In this document: positions 38,857 to 50,105 of the stretch, one piece after another
Position numbering within the stretch: the first letter of the stretch is position 1
Layout: each line of letters starts with the position of its first letter
Source: Loxodes magnus
Taxonomy: Eukaryota > Ciliophora > Karyorelictea > Loxodida > Loxodidae
Reading direction: 5' to 3'
DNA length: 64,000 nucleotides
Assembly (NCBI GenBank): GCA_946699065.1
Contig: CAMPDV010000455.1
Span: 62,001 to 126,000, forward strand
The notes under the pieces: generated by a model
The model's input: the letters and a program-made list of their open reading frames with translations, nothing else
What the model was told of the DNA's origin: nothing
The model's database searches: none
Position numbers and translations under genes: made by a program

Positions 38857-41535
38857 TCAAGATAGTTTTAAAATATTATTTAAAAAACTAGATTAACTAT
38901 TAATCATTAAAATAATTGTTTGTCCTTCTAATTGATTGAAGTTTTAAATGTATGAAATCTACGTTCCTGCATGTTCCATCATTATATTTCATTTTCCTTA
39001 ACTTTCTCTCCTTTTTATTTTCAGAGTTAAACATTTTTTTCTTTCAAATTTTCAAATTTTTTGATGGCAAGTATTCTGTCTCTCTTTACTTCAGTTTCTA
39101 ATAGCTAAACTTTCTCCAGATATTCATTCTTATTTATTTCTAGTATGTAGGTGTTTCCAACACAAATGCTAAGTGCTCTTGTAAATATAGCGTCCTTTTC
39201 TTGCTCTAGGAAATGTTTTTTCTTGTTTTTCTATTTCTATGGAGTTCCTTATAAAGGCTTCTGCAGACTTTCTTCTAGTAATTTTATTTTGAATCTAATT
39301 ATACTCAATTTTTTTTACTCTCTCATTAATCAAATATCATTCTCTAACTCTGCTATTCGATCATAAAATCCTATTTTAGCTCTTCGGTCTATCATATAGA
39401 CTTCATAATCATTTGTATGCTTAAAGGTTCTGACATAATCAAATATTTTTTCCTTCTATGAGTTTAATTCCTCTTCAAATTATTTTATTTTTTTAAGATA
39501 TTAACTTTATCTTCTATTAGGAATCCATTTGCTCTATTTCAATACTATCTAAATAAAAGTACAGGGCCTATAATTAATTATCATACTTTGCCTTCTTCGT
39601 TCATTTTTATATATTACTTCCAGAGATTCAGTTTAATGGTCTCTTTTTTCCGTTTTTATTGGAGGCGTTGAGAGTTGTGTTAACTTTTCTGTTCGGAATT
39701 TTTTCTTCAACGTCTATTTGTATGTTGATGGAAGAAAGCTGTTTTTATTTTTTATTAAATATTTTATTTCATAATTTTTAAATTTCTTTTCTGCTGGACA
39801 ATTGTTGGCCTTAAGAAGAATGAGCTAGTTGAAGTTGAAACATGATAAGAGAACATACTTCTAGTTTTCTCTCCTAATCCGAGGAAGTAATAAAAAACTT
39901 TTCTGATTATAGCCATTTTAGTTTATAGACTAAATTAATCTTAATATTTAATTAAGCTAAACATATTATAACAATTCATAAAAAGGACTTATTGATCTAA
40001 TTACAGAGTAAATATTTTAATATTTGTTCATAAAAGTAAAAGAACTATATTGATAGAAATTGTTTATGAAAGCGTATAAAGATAAAGTAGATGAAATAAA
40101 TAATAAATAGTTTAGAATTATATAAAATAAGCTATATAAACTAACTTAGTAAAATAGGATTAATTTGTAAATGAAATTAGAAGTATTATCTACTATTGAT
40201 AAAGAGTATTATTATTATTATTAATGATTAAAACAAAAAATAAAAAAGGAGAAATAGCTTAGTCAATGGGATCTTAGCATATGCTAATTTGGTAAATAAT
40301 AATTGAAAAAGTGAATAAAAAATGATAATAATAATAATATTTTTAATAAATATAAAATTGAAAATATCTATTTAGTGTTTTATATAATTAAGTATTACTT
40401 AAAAATTCTATAATAATAAAAAATATGAAGTTGACTTATTTTTAATGATAGTTAATAAATTAAATATGAATAATTAGATTTTTTGAATTAAAAAATGTTG
40501 TAAATAATTTATAAATCTGATGATAACTATTTGATTATTATATTTGTCTAGTCTGATAAAATATTAAAATAAATGAATAACAATTAAATATTTTAATCGA
40601 ATGTACATAAAATAATTTTGCTCTATCTATTTTATGACTAACTATGTAATAGTAAAATGTATTGTAATATTTAGCATTATTGAAAAGCTTAATGTATAAA
40701 AATAGTAAATTTGAAAGAGTATAAATTTCCTATATGATGTATATTAAACTAAAATAAAATTTCTTATATAAATTATTTAATAATATTTTATATATATTAA
40801 TTATAAGTTGAAAATTCTAGCAAAAAAGGAAGCAAGCAAATATATCATGTAACCATTTTAAGTAAAATAATTGTTTAAATTAGTAATAAAGTTATTATAA
40901 ATGAATATGTATTCAGATATTTTAATATATAATAGCTATTTTAATATCTATCTATATTTAAAGATGCTTAATATTTAGCTCTTTAATTCTAAAAGGTTAG
41001 TATTATTATATAAGCTTGTATGGAATTATCATTTTAATCTACTTAAATAATTAAATAATTTTAGATAAATAAAATTATTTATTTACATTTGCTATAAAAT
41101 TAGAGCCTATTATTTTATTTTTACTAGTAGATATCTTCGTAGCTAGTTTTTACCCTAAAGTTATAAATTATGTATAATAATTTTATTGAGATATAAATGT
41201 TAATAAGAGATTTTTCCATGAGAATCTTAAAGATAAATTAAACTTAACTTCTAAATATAGCTATTAATAATAAGAATTCTAATTTTATCAAATTATAAGA
41301 CAGATAATAATTCAAATTATTTACTTAAATAGTTCAATATTTATAAAAATTATCAAGTAACCATAAATACATTTATACTATTTCACTACTAAATATCAAC
41401 TAACTAGATCAAACTCTTCAAACATTACATATATATATTATACATTATTCATTTATTTAACTATCAATTAAATTTATTATTTTAATATTTAATACTTATA
41501 TATAAATAATATTATAATTGTTTAAGTTATATAAG
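38857..41535. other. Spacer between zinc-knuckle element and kelch copy 3
   Basis: Counterpart of 17370-20052. No gene or RNA recognised. Confidence 0.55.
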
Positions 41536-43059
41536 TCAGTCAATTCTTTTTATTGCTATATAGCTCAAATTTACTAAGTCGATCTTTAATACTGAATACC
41601 TATCTTATTCTAACGCAAAAACATATCCAAATTTATTTATTACTTTCATCTCGCTATAAGCAGCAACATCCTTAAAAATTTATCTATATTCTCATTATTC
41701 TTTGTTTCTTTTATATATTCTTCTTGAATATTCTTCTGTTTAAAAATTTTTCATACCTCCAATTATAACTAAAGGTTCTAAGCACACTATAGGTCAAGCG
41801 ACAGATTCAGGAAGTTTCAAATCACACTTACTCCATCTATCATTTTATATATTATATTTTCATATGTCTTTTAAAGTTTATCCTTTCTAATTTGCTCCTC
41901 CAAAAGAATAAATATTTTGTTAATCTTTATCTACTATTAATGCTTAATAAGTTATTTAAAAAGGAAATTAAGAACAGTTCTATCATTTATTTTCATTTCC
42001 TATTTTTAACTTTTCTACTGATTATAACATCTGTCCCTTTCAAATACAACCTCCAACTACATAAATATGTTCTTAAGCTGCTGCCATTCCAAATCAACAT
42101 CTTTCTTCATTTAGATTACTAAGTCTTTTACTATTACCTTCATAATCAAATTATCAAGTTTCTTTTATTCCTTAAAGTTAATTTTAAGATATTCCTCCAA
42201 TTAAATATAACTTATTTTAATATGCTATACTTCTACTTCCTAAGGGAATCATATTTTAAATTTTTACTTGTCGTAATTATTCTTTTTCGATATTAAACAA
42301 TCATAAATTTTTAGTTTAATACTAAAAATAGCGAATATACATAGAATCTTTTAACTTTTATTATATTTATTTTACTTAGTTTATATTTAACTAAACCATC
42401 TTTTATTCTTATAGATTTATATTTTCTTATAGTTTCTTTCTTATTAGTGAGATGTAATTTTAATTTATTAAATTTCTAAGTAAAAGTATAAAATTTTATT
42501 TTTAAGTTTATAAGATTTTAATGTTTTAATTTTATTACTTTTATATCATTTATTTTTAGTCTAAATTTTATATTTCAAAAATACTTTTTAAATTTAATTT
42601 AGAAATTATATTTCTATCTCTTATTCAATTCTATAAGATATTTATTTTCTAATCTAAATAAAAAACACTTTAAGATTATATTTCTTTATTCCTAAGATTA
42701 CTTTATACTATTAAGTTAATAAGTAACTTACTAATATTTTATTATTTCTTTGTAATAGTAAAAGCTTTTTCTATTATTTACCTCTATATATCTTTTAACT
42801 TCTATTTAGTATTCTAACCTTTTTAGATTTATTATTCTTTCTCTTATATCTTTATTATTATATCTGTATCTTTAGGTAAATCTTCAAACTTAAAATGATA
42901 TACCTTCTAGCAAATAGGGCATGACATTAAGCCTTATAATCAGTACTGAGTATTTAAACATAAGCCACAGTAAATATGTCCACAAGGTAAGACAGTTGGA
43001 AGAGCGTTAGTTAAGTTGTAATCTTCCAAGCAGATTAAGCACTTTGGTAAGGCTTACAT
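41536..43059 (-). CDS. RING-coiled-coil-kelch protein, copy 3 (intact)
   Basis: Frame from ATG 43059-43057 to TGA 41536-41538, 507 aa, the same length as copy 2. All eight RING ligands (C7, C10, C26, H28, C31, C34, C47, C50) and the kelch Gly-Gly pairs are kept. Differences from copy 2 cluster in the C-terminal ~80 residues, which contain many amino-acid changes but no frame change. The gene lies across the junction of units 2 and 3, and its upstream region differs from that of copy 2 because a retroposon begins ~69 bp before the start codon. A probable ubiquitin ligase, as for copy 2. Confidence 0.9.
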
Positions 43060-43127
43060 TTTATTATAATTATTATAAAAAGTGAGGTTAAATAGTAAAT
43101 TTATAACAGTTAGTATCATAAAGTATG

Positions 43128-43655
43128 ATAAATAAATAAATAAATAAATTTGATTATAGAGCGCGTAGCACTCTCATTGGTGCGCAGCTCTTTAAAAAAT
43201 GTTTCATACTGACAAGAATGTTTGTTACTGATAAAATTATCAGATACTGATAAACCTTGTTCAATACTGGTATAATTATTCAGTACTGATAAAAATGTTA
43301 AATACTGATATAATTTCAGAATACTCGTATCTTTAATACTTGCTGGAGGTCCAAGGACATGGCAGGATTGTGTCTCATTGCATCACCAAAGCAGAGGACG
43401 ACGACATGTGTCAATTATGGGTACTTAAATTCCCCACCTCTGATGAAGCCCGCAATATTATTTCTTTTTAGTTCCAGAATTAAATCTAAACTAAGTCAGT
43501 GCCAAAGGTCTAAGAATCTTATGTCTCGAGGCCAAGCCAAAGCAGAGGAAGACATAAAGTCGATTATGGGTACTTAACTTCCCCAACCTCTGATGAAGAT
43601 GACCTTGTTGCTCACCTTCGAACAACGAGCAAAGCAATTTAATAAAAATATATAT
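43128..43655 (-). mobile_element. Structured SINE-like retroposon, copy 2 (long form)
   Basis: Same element as 14262-14567 but longer: the CAGAGG...CCTCTG hairpin domain is present twice in tandem, and about six ~21-nt TTATCAGTA-type repeats are seen instead of four. The (TTTA)n tail on the minus strand ends at 43128, beside kelch copy 3. It lies exactly where near-identity with units 1 and 2 ends. Confidence 0.75.
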
Positions 43656-44139
43656 TATATTTTATTTATTATATGAATATAATTAGGTAGATCTAAATAA
43701 GAGTGTAAGAGTATAATAGATATTTAGTAATAATATGATATAAATATATATTATTAAAGCTAATACTTATACCTTGTTCTTCAATTACTTGGTGAGTTTA
43801 ATTAGAGGGTATTTTAGTTTAATTTAGAGTGAGTTTAAAAGGATCTTTGAATAATAATTTGGATTTGAAGTGGTTATAGGATATAAATAATAATTATAAA
43901 TATAATTATGAAATCTATTTTAAGGTTTCTTATTTTGTTAAGATAATCTAAATAATACTTTGATTAATGCTATATATTTTTATATATTTATGCTATTTTT
44001 ATTAAAAGGCTTTGAATAAGGATAAATTTGTTTTAATTATATTAAGTTATTTTAAAATCATTTTTAATTGTTTCTCGCTCCAAGAAAATAAAGAAAAATT
44101 AATTAATTAATTATAAACTAAATGTAAGAAAAGAGTTTA
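43656..44139. other. Spacer of unit 3, no gene seen
   Basis: AT-rich. Parts such as 43690-43715 resemble unit 1 around 735-780, so it is a diverged counterpart of the sequence upstream of kelch copies 1 and 2. Confidence 0.5.
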
Positions 44140-44950
44140 GCATTATCTGGGATCTCAACCAAGTACTTGCCGCTATTTTCTTAAACAGGATGGATACCAC
44201 AATCTTCTTGATTAAGTGGTAGGTAACCACTGCTGATTCTCAGTCTATTCAGGAAATATTTTTCTCTTATAAATTCCATTTGATGTAATTCAAATTTTGT
44301 TAATTTAATTTCATGTTCTGTTTTGTTCTTTTTCGTTCAGTTTTTTTCAAGTTATGCATTTCCTTAATAAATGAAATCTTGATTTGCAGCATCAACATTG
44401 TTTAAGTTCTTATCTTGATTAATTTTTTATAAATATCTTGTTTTCTATCTTTTCTAATCTTTTTATTATATTCTGATCTTAAATTTCTAATTATGAGATT
44501 TCTTCTTTTTTTATTTAAGTTGGAGTTTTTTCTAATTCCATTATTTGATTATTGGGTAAGTTTGATTAAGATTATCTTCATAATTATTCTTCTGTTATTA
44601 ATTGATTTTATATTAGTTATTTTCTTAAGATTGTTAATTCATTATCCTGAAAATCAATATTACTCATAAGTTCTCTTATTTATATGCTTTGGTTATATAT
44701 GGTTTCTTCATATCGGGAAATTTATGTTTTCATTGCTCTACTTAATTTTAGAGTTTTTAATATAAGTCATTTTTATATTCTTCTACTTATTACATTCAAC
44801 CATCACTTTACCTTTGTAAGAAGAACTAGATTCTAATGTAGTCATCTACTTTTATTTTTCTTCACCCTTCTTTCTTTTATCTTTTCTATTTTAGTTTCCA
44901 GAAAGGCGAATCGACTATTCCATTTTACCGCGCAATTTTCCATTTTTATA
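44140..44950 (-). mobile_element. Zinc-knuckle element with tRNA-like 3' end (unit 3)
   Basis: Read on the minus strand: coiled coil (N-Q-I-M-E-L-E-K-T, then R-L-E-K-I-E-N-K near 44450), a CCHC knuckle (C-W-C-C-x4-H-x4-C near 44365-44405), then CAGTGGTTACCTACCACTT (D-arm/box A-like, near 44215) and GGTTGAGATCCCAGA (box B-like, near 44155), followed by a (TTAA)n run. The last two blocks match those at 46915-47015. Broken. Confidence 0.55.
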
Positions 44951-45279
44951 AAATAAAGAAAAATACATTAATATTATGGAAAAATAGTGAATCTCTCTTA
45001 ATATATTTATTTAAATAACCCATTTTAAATATCAATTTGAAGAATTAAAATAAGGCTATGTAAGATTATTTTTAATATAAGGAATCAAAAATACTTTAAT
45101 TTATTCACTAAGGGATTTTACTAAAGCACTAATATTTAATAGTAATATACTCCTACAAATTAAAACAATTAAAACTAAATATATAATTTCACACCTTTTT
45201 AATTATTACTATATTAAAAGACAAAAAATCATTACAACATAGTTTACATTTTATATTACTAAATTAAAAAATTTAAATT

Positions 45280-46185
45280 GGAGTTTAGTGAACTTGGAGG
45301 ACTTTCAACCTCGTGTTCACATGACCAGTTTGATAACCTGGCTGGAACCAGCTCCCTTCAGAACTCTTTCTTCAGTTGCCTTGGATTGTGTACCACTTCG
45401 GTTTGTAGATTTGACCTCCTGACGGATAAAATTAGTTACAGAATTCTCGTCTAATCTTATCCTAATATTAGTACTATGATTTTTCTTATTATTTTTCTTT
45501 CCAGTACTATTATTTAATTAATTTCAATTTCTAACATTGTCTATATTTATGTCCAGTTTGTTTGCATACAAAGCATCTTGGTTTATTCCTAATTCATTTC
45601 TTGTCTGGACTCCTCGGTAAATTAGTAGCTCCTTCTATGTCCATTGGATCTTGAATTGTTCTAACTTTGAATTCCTACTACTGTTACTACTTGCTGTTCT
45701 CTTCAAGCACAGTTGTTCTCTGCTGCAGCAATCCCCTTTCACTGAAGAAAGTGTTTTGCTCTCGATCGTAGACTTCCCAGAAGCTTTCTTTCCGTTCCTT
45801 GAGCTCAGTAACTTGATTTTTTAGAGCTCTATTCTCTAATCGTAGCTTCTTTACTTCCTCCTTCAGGTCAGAGAATGCGACTAAAATTTATGCCTGTTCT
45901 TCCTGGAACTGAGGCATCGCAAACTCTCGCATGGCCGCTGCTTCTTGCGTCTCCAGCACCTTTCTAGGTCCTTCCTCTTCAGTTGGTGTCATCGGGTTAG
46001 CCTTTTAACGCTTTTGTCCCATCTTTTAAGTTGATCTGGAAGTTCCTAGTTGAGTCTATTATTCTTGAAGGTTTTGAGAAGAAGATTATTTCTAGGAAGA
46101 AGATGTGTGAATTAAAGATGAGGGTTCTTACTTTCTCTCCCCTTTTTAGGAGGTGGTATAAAAGCCTTTCTTGAACCCTTCTACC
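45280..46185 (-). mobile_element. Zinc-knuckle element, most complete copy (unit 3)
   Basis: Minus strand: TATACCACCTCC leader (46155-46166), then a frame that can start at ATG near 46022 (M-G-Q-K-R-Q-K) and encodes ~180 aa. In order these are an acidic N-terminus, a coiled coil (L-K-E-E-V-K-K-L-R-L-E-N), a Gln run, D-P-M-D-I-E and a CCHC knuckle C-F-V-C-x4-H-x4-C (near 45570). Downstream lies a tRNA-like segment with a T-arm GAGGTTGAAAGTCCTC (near 45300). The ORF looks whole, but no other gene of an autonomous element is present. Confidence 0.7.
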
Positions 46186-46379
46186 ATTTTATTATATATT
46201 ACTTTTTTTATTTAGTTAAATAAAATCATTTAGATAATCAATCAAATTTCGAACTTTTTACCTAGTTAATTATGGAAATTTAAATATTTATATTTTTACA
46301 ATGTGTCTTATGGTATTAATGAGATATAGCAAAATCTAAATACGTATTTTAGTAATCTCATCTTCATGAGATAAAAAAA

Positions 46380-47070
46380 TTATGATATGTACGAATGAGG
46401 CTAATAAAAATGAGCAAATCCAAGAAGGTCTATAAGTAAAGATTGAAGTAGAACAAGTTAAAGAATTAAGAGATCATTTACAATTAAAACTTAAAGATAC
46501 GGAAGTTAGCAAACTCCATAGAAGATTAAAGCAATTAACATACCAAATTAAAAAAATAACTTATCGAAAACAATTTGGTAATGGAAGAGCAACTTTGAAA
46601 ATAATAAAAATGAAATTTTATATATTCTCAATAGATGGAAATCGTAAAACAACCAATAGCATGTGAAAAGAAATTAAGTCCATAAAAGAGTCTAGCAATA
46701 GCAATTATATAAATCGAAGACATTAAAAATAGAAAAAATAATTAATATAAGTACAAAATAACGATACTAAAAGAAACACTGTCGGCTTTGCCAATCTTTT
46801 TACCGTCTTCTAAGAAACTGCAAATAATCGAAAAAGAAAAATAAAGAGCATGAAACAAATTAAATAAATTATGAACAACAGAAATAGTAATTAACAGGCT
46901 TTTTATGACCTACTGAAATTTAGTAGTGGTTAGCCTACCACTTATTGAAAAAGATCATGGTACACATCCATATAAAAAAATACCAGAGTAAAACTGGTCG
47001 AAACCCCAGAAAGCTCAATAAGCTAAAAATTTAGTTATTATTCTTATTATCATTTTTAGATAATTTAAAG
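46380..47070 (+). mobile_element. Zinc-knuckle element, N-terminal part with tRNA-like 3' end
   Basis: The plus strand encodes a coiled coil (V-E-Q-V-K-E-L-R-D-H-L-Q, near 46450). It is followed at 46918 by AGTGGTTAGCCTACCACTT (box A/D-arm-like) and at 47006 by GGTCGAAACCCCAGA (box B-like). Both blocks pair up with those of the minus-strand element at 44140-44950. Broken. Confidence 0.5.
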
Positions 47071-47094
47071 CAATTTAAATAAAAATAATAATAT

Positions 47095-47395
47095 AAGGAA
47101 AGAAATAAATATTTTAGGAAAAAATGTTACATCTGCAGGAGAACAGACCACCTATGGAGACGATGCTGGAAGAGAAAGGAGATTTAATAGAAAATATGGA
47201 ATGACCTAACCTAATTTTACCCAACCAGGAATGGAGAAATTTATAAGAAGAAAGCAAGCTATATGAAGAGACAACCATTCCGAAAACTTGACAGTGAAGG
47301 GAGGAGAAGACCACCTAGAGATCAAGTTCCTATTGGTTGGATAGGGAAGTAGGAAGCTTTTAAGTAGACGATCCTTCTTTAACACTTTAATTTAA
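47095..47395 (+). mobile_element. Zinc-knuckle element, C-terminal fragment
   Basis: The plus strand encodes a canonical CCHC knuckle C-Y-I-C-x4-H-L-W-R-R-C (47125-47166) and a basic tail (R-K-L-D-S-E-G-R-R-R-P). The H-L-W-R-R-C end is identical to that at 35035-35870. Fragment only. Confidence 0.55.
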
Positions 47396-47771
47396 TTAAT
47401 AAGGAAAGAAATAATTTAACTTAACATAATTTTAATTAGAATAAAAATAAATAAATTTCTAAACATATTTCATCAACAATTCTTAAATTCAGTAAAAAAA
47501 GATTTAAAACCATTTTACATTTAAAATAAAAATGTTCTATAAATTTTGGCAATTAATTTCGTGATTAATTAAATAATCAAATAATTTTATCTTAAAGTAA
47601 ATACGTTATACATATTAAAACTTTATAGCAATTTTTATTTTAAACAATGCTAAATATGAATGAAATTCATTAAGCATAAATCTACTCCTTTGGAAATAAA
47701 CTTGATTATCATTATGATAAATATTATCAAAATGCTAACTAGAAGATTGAAAAGTTTTATAATATAAATGA

Positions 47772-47832
47772 ATAATAAATTTGATTATAGAGTGCGTAGT
47801 ACCTTGTTGGTGTGCAGCTGTTTATAATATAG
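47772..47832 (-). mobile_element. SINE-like retroposon, 5'-truncated copy
   Basis: Only the tail side of the element remains: GC-rich stem region, TATAATCAAA and an AT tail (minus strand). Truncation at the end away from the tail is what target-primed reverse transcription produces and confirms the orientation of the longer copies. Confidence 0.6.
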
Positions 47833-49264
47833 CGATAGCGTTAAGACTCTTCATATTGTTCTTTATTTTCTTAACTTTTCTTTATAAATTAATCCATATT
47901 TAAATCTTGGTTGAATAAGTCATTTCTCCTTGTACGAATGAAATTATATCTAATATACAATCGACCTGATTAACGATTTTTTGAATATTGATCTAGCAAT
48001 CTAAAAAAGACTAATGAGAATATAACAGACATTCAGTTTTCCATAATTGAAAATTAAGAAATAAACCAATAGATCTAAGACACTTTAGAGATGCGCATTT
48101 TTATTAAAATTTTTGTTAAAGAATGCACTTCAATTTTAGTTTAGTATTTAGAAATTTTTAGTGGTAAAGTCACTAAAAGAAACCCAGTGGAATGAATAAA
48201 TATTTAAGTAGTAACTTAGTTTTTATTATATATTAATAAGCTTTTTCCTTAATTAAGAAATAAAATACTAAGATAATTTAAAATTGGCGGATTTAAAAGT
48301 AGTGCTTCGAATATACCTTGATACAGTTTACTAACGTGGATGCAGCATTCTGATTCATAGTCAAATTTAATTATCTAATTTATCATCAGTAAGGGATTGA
48401 CGACAGGCAGTCAATAGCGATGAAACTCCCTGACTGGAAATATCTAAATTCAATTCCTATTCCTGTACATGTCACCGGTAATCGTTAGTACTTAATATCG
48501 TATATAAGGAGTTATGGTTGAGCAAGGTAATGAGCTTCTGATCAAAACAGATCAAACAATTTTAGTTTAATAAATAAAAAAATCCTAAATAAAAGAACGA
48601 TTAGAAATCACTACTTCTAACCTTTTATAGAAGTTAGAATCTAGTTAGAATCTTTTAACTGTTTTCATCCAGTATTTAGTAGTAGCACGTTTGATGCAAA
48701 ATCTTCTTAATTTATTAACAATCTTGTTAAATTTCTTCAAAGCTCCTGACATCTCTATCTTCCTCCAACTTAAAACTCTTAATTAAGTGTTAAGAGAGAT
48801 TATAGTGATAGCATTCCTTTCTTGGATTTATTTTGGAATATATTTAAATTTAGTTATTGGTTCTTTAAGTATACTAGTTCATCAGATTCGTTTCATTAAT
48901 ATAATATGATCCTACTATATTCATTTCAATTATGACTTAGACTAAATAGTTATTCTAATTGCGACTTATGAAATTCCTCTTAAGAGAAAACACTAGTTTT
49001 GCTTATTCAGCCAAAAAATAGGTAACTATAAGAATCTAAAGAAATGTGACAATTTAATAAGTGACTTCAAATTATCTTCTCTCTAGTTTGTTATTAAACG
49101 GGTTTAGGAAGACGTGGATGTGAAAGGAGTAGCATTTAAGAAATGCATTTAGCAATTGAAAAGAAGTAGAATGAGACATACACTAATGAGGAAAGTAATT
49201 ACAAGTATATTAGTGATTTCTGTTTTGTAATCTAATATAGCTTGCTTACCATTATGGATTTATT
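47833..49264. other. Unit 3 spacer with one tRNA-like fragment
   Basis: Diverged counterpart of unit 1 around 2400-3540. No gene recognised. A tRNA-like fragment is listed at 48375. Confidence 0.5.
48375..48490 (-). repeat. tRNA-like SINE fragment
   Basis: On the minus strand CAGGGAGTTTCATCGCTAT aligns with AGGGAGCTCCATCGCTAT at 38330 (plus), and GTCGTCAATCCCTTACT with the T-arm region there. No complete tRNA fold is visible. Confidence 0.4.
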
Positions 49265-50105
49265 ATTATTAATATTAAAAAATGTCTGTGGTGTCTAACC
49301 GATCACCACTTAGTAAAGGTTTTTGAGTTTAAATCTAGTTTTTTTACGAGCCCTAACACTCACGATTCTTTTATTCCGAATTCTCTTTCTCCTTCTAGTA
49401 TTAATTCAAATTAATTCTTCTGGCTCTTTTTATTCAGAAGGCTTCTTAATTCTAAAAACTATTAACCCTTTTTCGTTGGACCAAATCTAATTTTTCTTTT
49501 TTCTTATTTATTATTATAATTATCTCTTCCAAGATTTCTCCTTGAGTTATCTATAGTCGTTACAATTCTTCCAAAGATGTTATTTACTTTTACAGTAGTA
49601 GCATAATTTCTAAATCTTGAGTTTTGGTTCAATTATTTTTCCTTGATGAGGATTCTTCTCAATCTCCATCTTATCGGAATTTACCTTCTCTAATGGGATC
49701 TGCTAGCTTCTCTGACTTTGCAAGATGCTTTCAATCTACTGGCTCTAATCTTGTATCCTTTGCACTTAAGAGTTAGTCTGGTTAAACTGTTCTTGCTGAT
49801 ACTTCCATAGAGAATCAATCTCCCTTTCATAGTTAGTCATTCTGAGATCTAAAGTATCCTGTAATCCATGCTGGATCTGCTGTGATAGCTTCTCGTTCTC
49901 CTTCCTGAGCTTCCTGACTTCTTCCTAGAGGTTTAGGACCACTTTGATGAGCTGTTTCATGCTCATCTAGCCAGAAGGATTAACATCAGAGACCTCCTGG
50001 TGAAGGGCAGACTTCATCTACTTCCTTAGTTACTCCTCCGACATTGGCGTTTCAGTATGTGTCGCTTTCTTAGACTGTTTCTCTATCTGCTTATGAAACT
50101 CAGCA
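49265..50105 (-). mobile_element. Zinc-knuckle element, minus-strand copy near-complete
   Basis: Minus strand: S-A-L-H-Q-E-V-S...N-P-S-G-Q-M-S-M (near 49980), a long coiled coil (V-R-K-L-R-K-E-N-E-K-L, near 49900) and a CCHC knuckle C-Y-Y-C-x4-H-x4-C (near 49555-49600). The tail region contains AAGTGGTGATCGGTTAG (near 49300), like the box A-type block of the other copies. Closely related in protein to the copies at 16885 and 35035 although it lies in the diverged unit, so it arrived independently. Protein frame well kept. The element lacks other genes. Confidence 0.6.

Larger units (their letters stand above)
20938..42420. repeat. Tandem unit 2 (~21.5 kb)
   Basis: Head-to-tail copy of unit 1. 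Its kelch gene (start codon at 21576) and MORN gene (28300-29664) are both open. It lacks about 1.78 kb present in unit 1 after 24284 and about 0.67 kb after 31986, and has an extra 3,337 bp at 35520-38856 bounded by the 6-bp direct repeat ACTAGA. The right end runs without a break into unit 3 inside kelch copy 3. Confidence 0.93.

Noticed and set aside
41892-42122. 76-codon plus-strand frame
   Set aside because: Antisense of the kelch domain of copy 3.
43359-43577. 72-codon plus-strand frame
   Set aside because: Lies entirely within the SINE-like retroposon, antisense to its hairpin domains, and is not conserved in the copy at 14262.
35035-50105. LTR retrotransposon or Polinton calls for the zinc-knuckle elements
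   Set aside because: No long terminal repeats, protease, integrase, reverse transcriptase or capsid genes were recognised. The class is left open.
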